This document shows, one piece after another, positions 1-8,963 of a stretch of 25,000 nucleotides of DNA. The stretch is from Cryptomeria japonica. Its lineage: Eukaryota; Streptophyta; Pinopsida; Cupressales; Cupressaceae. The stretch is taken from NCBI RefSeq assembly GCF_030272615.1, contig NW_026729153.1:102501-127500 (forward strand). Reading direction: 5' to 3'. Within the stretch, counting starts at the first letter, position 1, and the number at the start of each line of letters is the position of its first letter. Made by a program: the position numbers and the translations under genes. The notes under the pieces were generated by a model. That model did no database searches, was not told where the DNA came from, and saw only the letters and a list, made by a program, of their open reading frames with translations.

Positions 1-634
1 TTTTCTGGAAATTAGTGAAGGCAGCGCATCAAAGGTGCGCAACGCTGGTGCGAACCTGGGAGCGCTCCGATGTGTGCTCCAAGGTGCGGCGTGCACGAAG
101 TCGGACCCCGGTTTGCCCCGGGTGCGCACCTCGCGTGCACCTTGGTGCGCACACCTTGGCTGGGTTGCGCGCCCTGGTGGGCACCATGGTGCGCACCAAG
201 GAGCGCTCCGAAGTGTGCTCCAAGGTGCGGCGTGCACGAAGTCGGAGCCCGGTTTGCCCCGGGTGCGCACCTCGCGTGCACCTTCGCCGCGGTGGGCACC
301 ATGGCGTGCACGAAGTCGGAGCCCGGTTTGCCCCGGGTGCGCACCTCGCGTGCACCTTCGCCGGGGTGGGCACCTTGGTGTGCAGACCTTGGCTGGGTTG
401 CGCGCCCTGGTGGGCACCATGGTGCGCACCAAGGAGCGCTCCGAAGTGTGCTCCAAGGTGCGGCCTGCACGAAGTCGGAGCCCGGTTTGCCCCGGGTGTG
501 CACCTCGGGTGGGCACCTTGGTGCGCATGCCTTGCCTGGGCTGCGCACCAGGGCGGGCTCAAGATGGCACCCGCGTTCCTTTTTTTTCACTATCTTTCAA
601 AACGGAAATTTTAAAATCTCATTTTTTTTTGCCT
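1..634. repeat. T-block subunit type 1
   Basis: It begins with TTTTCTGGAAATTAGTGAAG and GCGCATCAAAGGTGCGCA, continues in GC-rich words, and ends in a hairpin plus T run at 576-630. The GC-rich body contains three AAGTCGGAGCCCGG-type modules flanked by GGTGCGCACC. It recurs at 7863-8496. Confidence 0.85.
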
Positions 635-1104
635 TTTTCTGGAAATTAGTGAAGGCAGCGCATCAAAGGTGCGCACCTCGCTGCCCACCACGGTGCGCAA
701 CGCCGGTGGGCACCCGGGAGTGCTTCGAAGTGTGCTCCAAGGTGCTGCGTGCACGTTGTCGGAGCCCGGTTTGCCCCGGGTGCGCACCTCGCGTGCACCT
801 TCGTCGGGGTGGGCACCTTGGCTGGGTTTGCCCCGGCTGCGCTCCGAAGCGGGGTTATTGGAGCGCCGCCTCTTTTTTTGTCGGAGCGTTTGGTGGGGTT
901 TCTCGCATTGGCTCTTCCGAGGCCCGGTTGCCACCCTGGCGCGCACGAAGTCGGAAGTAGGGTTAATTGCCCGGGTGCGCACCTTTGCCAGGGTGGGCAC
1001 CTTACCTGGGCTGCGCACCAGGGCGGGCTCAAGATGGCACGCGCGTTCCGTTTTTTTCACTATCTTTCAAAACGGAAATTTTAAAATCTCCTTTTTTTTT
1101 TGCC
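635..1104. repeat. T-block subunit type 2
   Basis: This 470-bp subunit opens with the same T-rich start. It carries a distinctive insert near 862-935 (GGAGCGCCGCCTC followed by a T run and GTGGGGTTTCTCGCATTGGC) and GTTAATTG at 962-969. It recurs at 6133-6601 and 8497-8966. Confidence 0.85.
1046..1101 (+). other. Hairpin plus T-run element, perfect arms
   Basis: TTCCGTTTT (1046-1054) and AAAACGGAA (1069-1077) form a 9-bp inverted repeat around a 14-base loop. ATTTTAAAAT and a run of ten T (1092-1101) follow. Related copies with one or two arm mismatches begin at 576, 1541, 5719, 6074, 7038, 7805, 8438 and 9403. Confidence 0.7.
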
Positions 1105-1599
1105 TTTTCTGGAAATTAGTGAAGGCAGCGCATCAAAGGTGCGCACCTCGCTGCCCACCTTGGTGTGCTCTGAGGTGCGCACCCGGGAGCGCTACGAAGT
1201 GTGCTCCAAGGTGCGGCGTGCACGTTGTCGGAGCCCGGTTTGCCCCGGGTGCGCACCTCGCCTGCACCTTGGCCGGGGTGGGCACCTTGGCTGGGTTTGC
1301 CCAGGGTGCGCTCCGAAGCGGGGTTACTGGAGCGCCCCCTCTTTTTTTGTCAGAGCGTTTGGTGGGGTTTCTCGCATTGGCTCTTCCCAGGCCCGGTTGT
1401 TGGGTGCGCTCCCACCCTGGCGCGCGCGAAGTTGGAAGTTGGGTTAATTGCCCGGGCGCGCACCTTCGCCAGGGTGGGCACCTTGGTGCGCACACCTTGG
1501 CTGGGCTGCGCACCAGGGCGGGCTCAAGATGGCACCAGCATTCCCTTTTTCTCACTATCTTTCAAAACGGAAATTTTAAAATCTCGTTTTTTTTTTGCC
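1105..1599. repeat. T-block subunit type 3
   Basis: This 495-bp subunit is closely related to type 2, with the same T-run insert near 1325-1400 and GTTAATTG at 1443-1450. It ends in an imperfect hairpin (1541-1572) and a T run. It recurs at 6602-7096 and 8967-9461. Confidence 0.85.
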
Positions 1600-2565
1600 T
1601 TTTATGGAAATTAGTGAAGGCATCGCATCAAAGGTGCGCACCTCGCTGCCCACCTTGGTGTGCTCCGAGGTGCCCACCACGGTGCGCAACGCCGGTGCGA
1701 ACCCGGGAGCGCCCCGATGTGTGCTCCAAGGTGCGGCGTGCACGAAGTCGGACCCCGGTTTGCCCCGGGTGCGCACCTCGCGTGCACCTTGGTGCGCACA
1801 CCTTGGCTGGGTTGCGCGGCCTGGTGGGCACCATGGTGCGCACCAAGGAGCGCTCCGAAGTGTGCTCCAAGGTGCGGCGTGCACGAAGTCGGAGCCCGGT
1901 TTGCCCCGGGTACGCACCTTCGCCGGGGTGGGCACCTCGGCTGGGTTGCGCGCCCTGGTGCGCACCAAGGAGCGCTCCGAAGTGTGCTCCAAGGTGCGGC
2001 GTGCACGAAGTCGGAGCCCGGTTTGCCCCGGGTGCGCACCTCGCGTGCACCTTCGGCGGGGTTGCGCGCCCTGGTGGGCACCATGGTGCGCACCAAGGAG
2101 CGCTCCGAAGTGTGCTCCAAGGTGCGGCGTGCACGAAGTCGGAGCCCGGTTTGCCCCGGGTGCGCACCTCGCGTGCACCTTCGGCGGGGTTGCGCGCCCT
2201 GGTGGGCACCATGGTGCGCACCAAGGAGCGCTCCGAAGTGTGCTCCAAGGTGCGGCGTGCACGAAGTCGGAGCCCGGTTTGCCCCGGGTGCGCACCTCGC
2301 GTGCACCTTCGCCGCGGTGGGCACCATGGCGTGCACGAAGTCGGAGCCCGGTTTGCCCCGGGTGCGCACCTCGCGTGCACCTTCGCCGGGGTGGGCACCT
2401 CGGCTGGGTTGCGCGCCCTGGTGCGCACCAAGGAGCGCTCCGAAGTGTGCTCCAAGGTGCGGCGTGCACGAAGTCGGAGCCCGGTTTGCCCCGGGTGCGC
2501 ACCTCGCGTGCACCTTCGCCAGGGTGGGCACCTCGGTGCGCACACCTTCTCAATGTTTTCTTGCC
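1600..2565. repeat. T-block subunit type 4, internally tandem
   Basis: This is a long subunit whose body is a run of near-identical modules of roughly 80-150 bp (GGTGCGCACCAAGGAGCGCT, then GAAGTCGGAGCCCGGTTTGC). The modules differ in order and number from the homologous 9462-10506, which is 79 bp longer, and from the shortened 7097-7862. This is the least stable part of the super-repeat. Confidence 0.85.
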
Positions 2566-3309
2566 TTTTCTGGAAATTGGTGAAGGCAGCGCATCAAAGG
2601 TGCGCACCTCGGTGTGCTCCGAGGTGCGAACCCGAGAGCGCTCCGAGGTGCCCACGAAGTCGAAAGTCGGGTTAATTGCATTGTTTTCCCCGGGTGCGCT
2701 CCGAGGTGCGCAACATCGGCGCGCACCAAGGAGGGCTCCGAAGTGTGCTCCAAGGTGCGCACGATGGCGTGCACCTCTGGTGCGCACGATTCGGAGCTCG
2801 GTTTGACCGGGGTGCGCACACCTTGGCTGGGTTGCGCACCTTTTGTGCGCTCCAAGGTGCGCACGAAGTCGGAGCTCGGTTTGCCCCGGGTGCGCACCTT
2901 CACCAGGGTGCGCACCTTGATGCGCACGCCTTGGCTGGGCTGCGCACCTTGGTGGGCGCCATGGTGCGCACCTTTCGTGCGCTCCAAGGTGCGCACGAAG
3001 TCGGAGCTCGGTTTGCCCCGGGTGCGCACCTTGGTGGGCGCCATGGTGCACTCCGAGGTGCCCAAGATTGGTGCGCACCAAGGAGCGCTCCGAAGTGCGC
3101 TCCAAGGTGCGCGCGAAGTCGAAAGTTGGGTTAATTGTCCGGTTTGCCTCGGGTGCGCACCTTGCGTGCACCTTCGCCAGGGTGGGCGCCTTGGTGCGCA
3201 CACCTTGGCTGGGCTGCGCACACCTTGGCACCCGCGTTTCCTTCATTTTAAATTTTTTTTTTTTACAATCTCTCAAGTGGGAAATTCTATAATCTCAACT
3301 TTTTTTGCC
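2566..3309. repeat. T-block subunit type 5
   Basis: This divergent subunit starts with GGAAATTGGTGAAGGC and contains GTTAATTG at 2671-2678 and 3130-3137. Its T-rich terminal block (3240-3309) is diverged and lacks the standard hairpin. It recurs at 10507-11250 and directly precedes the 5S block in both full copies. Confidence 0.83.
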
Positions 3310-3752
3310 TTTTCAGGAAACTTTTGAATGGAGCGCATCATTGGTGCGCTCCGAAGTGTGCTCCAAAGCTCTCTCCAGCTGCGTGCACCTGCCCCGGCCG
3401 CGCACCCGGCCCCGCCCAGCTTCGCTCACCTGTCCCGGGCGTCTGGTGCGGAACCTTAGAGTAAGAAACATCACCGTGCACCTTGGCCAACGTGCGCGAC
3501 TCGACCGAGCGCGCACTGGCCGAGGTGCACACCGATTTCACCTGGGTGCGCGCGCAGCACCTCGGGCGCACCGGGGTGCGCGCACAACGCCCGGGTTGCA
3601 CCGTGGCCTGTGTGCTCGGGGCGCCTCGGGTGCGCGCTCGGTGTCGCCCCCGCGCGCGCGGTAGTGCGGGCAGCGCACCCCGGCCCGGCCCGGCCCCGAC
3701 GAGAACGCAAACGGGCAAAAGGTTTATTCAAATAGCATTGCGATGCCCGGCG
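3310..3752. other. Flank 3' of 5S gene 1, GC-rich, no gene seen
   Basis: It begins with a diverged T-block start (TTTTCAGGAAACTTTTGAAT) and continues in GC-rich sequence with GTGCAC and GTGCGCGC words. It contains no tandem array and no second RNA gene I can recognise. It is nearly identical to 11251-11693, with a few substitutions. Confidence 0.7.
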
Positions 3753-3764
3753 AAAAACTAAAAA
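3753..3764 (-). terminator. Pol III T-tract terminator of 5S gene 1
   Basis: Read on the minus strand, the gene ends CACCC-A, followed by five T, then AG, then another five T. Two runs of five T are ample for Pol III termination. Confidence 0.8.
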
Positions 3765-3883
3765 TGGGTGCAACACCGGGACTTCCCGGGAGGTCACCCA
3801 TCCCAGTACTACTCCGGCCCAAGCGCGCTTAACTGCGGAGTTCTGATGGGATCCGGTGCACTAACGCTGGTATGATCGCACCC
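3764..3883 (-). rRNA. 5S rRNA: 5S ribosomal RNA gene, copy 1
   Basis: The minus strand reads as a complete plant 5S rRNA gene of about 120 nt; its product is the small RNA of the large ribosomal subunit, made by RNA polymerase III. It opens with GGGTGCGATCATACCAGC and closes with GTGTTGCACCC, and these ends pair as helix I (GGGTGC/GCACCC). The internal promoter looks intact: A box at gene positions 50-64 (AGTTAAGCGCGCTTG), intermediate element near 67-72, and C box around 80-97 (contains GGGATGGGTGACC). A GCCGG/CCGGT pairing replaces the GCGAG/CTCGT pairing I know from Arabidopsis, a compensated change that argues for a working gene. T tracts follow immediately. The gene is antisense to the Pol I promoters in this spacer. 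The RNA class and ends are direct reading; that it is expressed is inference. Confidence 0.97.
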
Positions 3884-3911
3884 GTTATGAGCTTGTCGCA
3901 GTGTGTACTTA
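3884..3911 (-). promoter_or_regulatory. 5S gene 1 upstream promoter region
   Basis: On the minus strand this is positions -28 to -1 of the gene. A TATA-like TAAGTA lies at -28 to -23 and C is at -1, both as expected for plant 5S genes. The same bases precede copy 2. The spacing is seen directly; the function is by analogy with plant 5S promoters. Confidence 0.6.
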
Positions 3912-4285
3912 GCAAACCGCGACCCACGTGCGAATCCACCCCGGCCACCCACCCCCGTCGAGGTGCACACCCTCCCTCGCGAAGTGCGCCCCGTTCGCCA
4001 AGTGTGAGCCCTGCCCGGGTGCGCGCACCTTGCTAGGGCGTCGGGTGTGCACCCGGCCCGGCCTACGTGCGTGCACCTGTAGGGGGCGTCGTGTGCGTGC
4101 AGTGTCCCGTCTGCAACGCGGTGCCCACACACCACCTCGGGCGCAACGACCTGCGCTCACATGTGGGCCGAGTGCACCTTGGTGCATGTTCGGGGCGCCT
4201 CGGGTGCACGCTCGATCTTGCCCCGGTGCACCAAGGCGCTCGGTTTGCCCCGGGTGCGCACTTGGTGCAAGGTGGGCACCCAAAA
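3912..4285. other. Flank 5' of 5S gene 1, GC-rich, no gene seen
   Basis: This is GC-rich sequence with the same GGTGCGCAC/GTGCAC vocabulary in degenerate form. It recurs at 11853-12226. I see no regulatory motif beyond the TATA-like element next to the gene. Confidence 0.65.
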
Positions 4286-4619
4286 TAGGGATCAAGCACC
4301 AAAACACAAGTTTCGGGATGCAAAATGGGACCCAAGGACCACAAATGCGTTCCAAGACCCATGATGGGTCCACGAGAACAAAAATGTGTTCCGAGACTTA
4401 ATAAACAAATATTGGGTTTTAGGAGAAGAAACATGCTCTGATGCCCAAAACGAGAATCGACCCCGAAAAGGCCACAGGCCAAAAGTGGGATGCGAGACAA
4501 AAAAAAATGGGACCCGAGGACCAAAATTGGGTTCCCAGGTCGAAGACAGGGCAACCGGACAAGAAACGACCTCTAAGGCTCGAAATGAGTCCCGACGACT
4601 AAAACTTGACAAGAAGCAC
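4286..4619. repeat. A-rich degenerate repeat island
   Basis: The composition turns A-rich. Two imperfect copies of a module containing GGGATGC, then GGGACCC and GAGGACCA or AAGGACCA, can be seen around 4312-4370 and 4486-4540. It recurs at 12227-12560. There is no gene and no transposon ends. Confidence 0.55.
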
Positions 4620-5137
4620 CCATCAGGCACCCAACTCGACACCCATGGGATGCCGACCCACCCGGGCTTCCACCTAGCACACCTTGGCACCCACCCACCC
4701 TCGCACCCAACCTCGCACCCAACTTAGCACCTTTGAACCCACATTGGCACTCACCCTGACCCTGGCACCTTGGAACCCACATTGGCACTCACCTTGACCC
4801 TGGCACCCACCTTTGCACTCACCTTGGGACCCACCCTGGCTCCCACCTCGGCACCCACCCAGACACCCACCTTGGTTCCTTGGCACCCACCTTGGATCCT
4901 TGGCACCCACCCCGACACCCACCTTGGCACGCAACTTGGCTACTTGCCACCCACCTTGGCTCCTTGACGCCCACCCCGACAACCACCCCGTGACCTACCC
5001 TGGCTAGGGTTGGTGCACACCCACCCTGGTGCCCACCTTGGCACCCACCCTATGACCCACCTTGGCACGCACCTTAGTACCCACCCCGTTACCCACCCTA
5101 GGACCCACCCCGTGACCCACCTTGGCCAGGGTGGGTG
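4620..5137. repeat. C-rich minisatellite, short copy
   Basis: This is a run of degenerate words of about 10-12 bp (GGCACCCACCTT, GACCCACCCTGG). It is C-rich on the plus strand and G-rich on the minus strand. It is truncated at 5137, where sequence returns to subunit type; the homologous tract in A' runs on to about 14280. Confidence 0.85.
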
Positions 5138-5197
5138 CCTTGGTGCGCACAACTTGCCTGGGCTGCACACCAGGGCGGGCTCAAGATGGCACCCGCG

Positions 5198-5260
5198 TTC
5201 CGTTTTTTTCACTATCTTTCAAAACGGAAATTTTAAAATCTCATTTTTTTCTTTTTTTTG
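5198..5260 (+). other. Hairpin plus T-run element, perfect arms
   Basis: This has the same TTCCGTTTT/AAAACGGAA inverted repeat (5198-5229), followed by two T runs split by a C. It is the only copy that directly follows the minisatellite side of a super-repeat. Confidence 0.7.
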
Positions 5261-6542
5261 CCTTTTCTGGAAATTAGTGAAGGCAGCGCATCAAAGGTGC
5301 GCAATGCTGGTGCGAACCCGGGAGCGCTCCGATGTGTGCTCCAAGGTGCGGCGTGCACGAAGTCCGAGCCCGGTTTGCCCCGGGTGCGCACCTCGCGTGC
5401 ACCTTCGCCGGGGTGAGCACCTTGGCTGGGTTGCGCGCCCTGGTGCGTACCAAGGAGCGCTCTGAAGTGTGCTCCAAGGTGCGGCGTGCACGAAGTCGGA
5501 GCCCGGTTTGCCCCGGGTGTGCACCTCGGGTGCGCACCTCGCGTGCACCTTCGCTGCGGTGGGCACCTTGGCTGGGTTGCGCGCCTTGGTGGGCACCATG
5601 CAGTGCACGAAGTCGGAGCCCGGTTTGCCCCGGGCGCGCACCTCCGCCAGGGTGGGCACCTTGGTGCGCACAACTTGCCTGGGCTGCGCATCAGGAAGGG
5701 CTCAAGATGGCACCCGCGTTCCGTTTTTTTCACTATCTTTCAGAACGGAAATTTTAAAATATCGTTTTTTTTTGCCTTTTCTGGAAATTAGTGAAGGCAG
5801 CGCATCAAAGGTGCGCAACGCTGGTGCGAACCTGGGAGCGCTCCGATGTGTGCTCCAAGGTGCGGCGTGCACGAAGTCGGAGCCCGGTTTGCCTCGGGTG
5901 CGCCCTGGTGGGCACCATGGTGCGCACCAAGGAGCGCTCCGAAGTGTGCTCCAAGGTGCGGCCTGCACGAAGTCGGAGCCCGGTTTGCCCCGGGTGTGCA
6001 CCTCGGGTGGGCACCTTGGTGCGCATGCCTTGCCTGGGCTGCGCACCAGGGCGGGCTCAAGATGGCACCCGCGTTCCTTTTTTTTCACTATCTTTCAAAA
6101 CGGAAATTTTAAAATCTCATTTTTTTTTGCCTTTTTCTGGAAATTAGTGAAGGCAGCGCATCAAAGGTGCGCACCTCGCTGCCCACCACGGTGCGCAACG
6201 CCGGTGGGCACCCGGGAGTGCTTCGAAGTGTGCTCCAAGGTGCTGCGTGCACGTTGTCGGAGCCCGGTTTGCCCCGGGTGCGCACCTCGCGTGCACCTTC
6301 GTCGGGGTGGGCACCTTGGCTTGGTTTGCCCCGGCTGCGCTCCGAAGCGGGGTTATTGGAGCGCCGCCTCTTTTTTTGTCGGAGCGTTTGGTGGGGTTTC
6401 TCGCATTGGCTCTTCCGAGGCCCGGTTGCCACCCTGGCGCGCACGAAGTCGGAAGTAGGGTTAATTGCCCGGGTGCGCACCTTTGCCAGGGTGGCACCTT
6501 ACCTGGGCTGCGCACCAGGGCGGGCTCAAGATGGCACGCGCG

Positions 6543-6598
6543 TTCCGTTTTTTTCACTATCTTTCAAAACGGAAATTTTAAAATCTCCTTTTTTTTTT
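6543..6598 (+). other. Hairpin plus T-run element, perfect arms
   Basis: This is the same inverted repeat at 6543-6574 with a downstream T run to 6598, at the end of the type 2 subunit in copy B. Confidence 0.7.
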
Positions 6599-8907
6599 GC
6601 CTTTTCTGGAAATTAGTGAAGGCAGCGCATCAAAGGTGCGCACCTCGCTGCCCACCTTGGTGTGCTCTGAGGTGCGCACCCGGGAGCGCTACGAAGTGTG
6701 CTCCAAGGTGCGGCGTGCACGTTGTCGGAGCCCGGTTTGCCCCGGGTGCGCACCTCGCCTGCACCTTGGCCGGGGTGGGCACCTTGGCTGGGTTTGCCCA
6801 GGGTGCGCTCCGAAGCGGGGTTATTGGAGCGCCCCCTCTTTTTTTGTCAGAGAGTTTGGTGGGGTTTCTCGCATTGGCTCTTCCCAGGCCCGGTTGTTGG
6901 GTGCGCTCCCACCCTGGCGCGCGCGAAGTTGGAAGTTGGGTTAATTGCCCGGGCGCGCACCTTCGCCAGGGTGGGCACCTTGGTGCGCAAACCTTGGCTG
7001 GGCTGCGCACCAGGGCGGGCTCAAGATGGCACCAGCATTCCCTTTTTCTCACTATCTTTCAAAACGGAAATTTTAAAATCTCGTTTTTTTTTTGCCTTTT
7101 ATGGAAATTAGTGAAGGCATCGCATCAAAGGTGCGCACCTCGCTGCCCACCTTGGTGTGCTCCGAGGTGCCCACCACGGTGCGCAACGCCGGTGCGAACC
7201 CGGGAGCGCCCCGATGTGTGCTCCAAGGTGCGGCGTGCACGAAGTCGGACCCCGGTTTGCCCCGGGTGCGCACCTCGCGTGCACCTTGGTGCGCACACCT
7301 TGGCTGGGTTGCGCGGCCTGGTGGGCACCATGGTGCGCACCAAGGAGCGCTCCGAAGTGTGCTCCAAGGTGCGGCGTGCACGAAGTCGGAGCCCGGTTTG
7401 CCCCGGGTGCGCACCTTCGCCGCGGTGGGCACCATGGCGTGCACGAAGTCGGAGCCCGGTTTGCCCCGGGTGCGCACCTCGCGTGCACCTTCGCCGGGGT
7501 GGGCACCTCGGCTGGGTTGCGCGCCCTGGTGCGCACCAAGGAGCGCTCTGAAGTGTGCTCCAAGGTGCGGCGTGCACGAAGTCGGAGCCCGGTTTGCCCC
7601 GGGTGTGCACCTCGGGTGCGCACCTCGCGTGCACCTTCGCTGCGGTGGGCACCTTGGCTGGGTTGCGCGCCTTGGTGGGCACCATGCAGTGCACGAAGTC
7701 GGAGCCCGGATTGCCCCGGGCGCGCACCTCCGCCAGGGTGGGCACCTTGGTGCGCACAACTTGCCTGGGCTGCGCACCAGGAAGGGCTCAAGATGGCACC
7801 CGCGTTCCGTTTTTTTCACTATCTTTCAGAACGGAAATTTTAAAATCTCGTTTTTTTTTGCCTTTTCTTGAAATTAGTGAAGGCAGCGCATCAAAGGTGC
7901 GCAACGCTGGTGCGAACCTGGGAGCGCTCCGATGTGTGCTCCAAGGTGCGGCGTGCACGAAGTCGGACCCCGGTTTGCCCCGGGTGCGCACCTCGCGTGC
8001 ACCTTGGTGCGCACACCTTGGCTGGGTTGCGCGCCCTGGTGGGCACCATGGTGCGCACCAAGGAGCGCTCCGAAGTGTGCTCCAAGGTGCGGCGTGCACG
8101 AAGTCGGAGCCCGGTTTGCCCCGGGTGCGCACCTCGCGTGCACCTTCGCCGCGGTGGGCACCATGGCGTGCACGAAGTCGGAGCCCGGTTTGCCCCGGGT
8201 GCGCACCTCGCGTGCACCTTCGCCGGGGTGGGCACCTTGGTGTGCAGACCTTGGCTGGGTTGCGCGCCCTGGTGGGCACCATGGTGCGCACCAAGGAGCG
8301 CTCCGAAGTGTGCTCCAAGGTGCGGCCTGCACGAAGTCGGAGCCCGGTTTGCCCCGGGTGTGCACCTCGGGTGGGCACCTTGGTGCGCATGCCTTGCCTG
8401 GGCTGCGCACCAGGGCGGGCTCAAGATGGCACCCGCGTTCCTTTTTTTTCACTATCTTTCAAAACGGAAATTTTAAAATCTCATTTTTTTTTGCCTTTTT
8501 CTGGAAATTAGTGAAGGCAGCGCATCAAAGGTGCGCACCTCGCTGCCCACCACGGTGCGCAACGCCGGTGGGCACCCGGGAGTGCTTCGAAGTGTGCTCC
8601 AAGGTGCTGCGTGCACGTTGTCGGAGCCCGGTTTGCCCCGGGTGCGCACCTCGCGTGCACCTTCGTCGGGGTGGGCACCTTGGCTGGGTTTGCCCCGGCT
8701 GCGCTCCGAAGCGGGGTTATTGGAGCGCCGCCTCTTTTTTTGTCGGAGCGTTTGGTGGGGTTTCTCGCATTGGCTCTTCCGAGGCCCGGTTGCCACCCTG
8801 GCGCGCACGAAGTCGGAAGTAGGGTTAATTGCCCGGGTGCGCACCTTTGCCAGGGTGGGCACCTTACCTGGGCTGCGCACCAGGGCGGGCTCAAGATGGC
8901 ACGCGCG

Positions 8908-8963
8908 TTCCGTTTTTTTCACTATCTTTCAAAACGGAAATTTTAAAATCTCCTTTTTTTTTT
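8908..8963 (+). other. Hairpin plus T-run element, perfect arms
   Basis: This is the copy A' counterpart of the element at 1046, with perfect 9-bp arms at 8908-8939 and a T run. Confidence 0.7.

Larger units (their letters stand above)
1..5137. repeat. IGS super-repeat, copy A (left end cut by window)
   Basis: This block recurs almost base for base at 7863-13078. The offset is 7862 bp through the first three subunits and 7941 bp from 2566 onward, so the subunit at 1600-2565 differs by a net 79 bp between copies. It contains five T-block subunits, one 5S gene and the start of the C-rich minisatellite. Single-base differences are sparse. Confidence 0.93.
5138..7862. repeat. IGS super-repeat, partial copy B without a 5S gene
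   Basis: This is an incomplete copy between A and A'. After a short unit end with a T block (5138-5262), its subunits start at 5263, 5777, 6133, 6602 and 7097. The subunits at 6133 and 6602 match those at 635 and 1105 at an offset of about 5497 bp. The subunits at 5263, 5777 and 7097 are rearranged mixtures of the 1-634 and 1600-2565 types. The 5S block and the subunit of the 2566 type are absent. Confidence 0.88.

Noticed and set aside
4620-5137. Telomere-like or microsatellite tract
   Set aside because: No TTTAGGG repeats occur; the words are degenerate CACCCACC(T/C)TGG units of a minisatellite.
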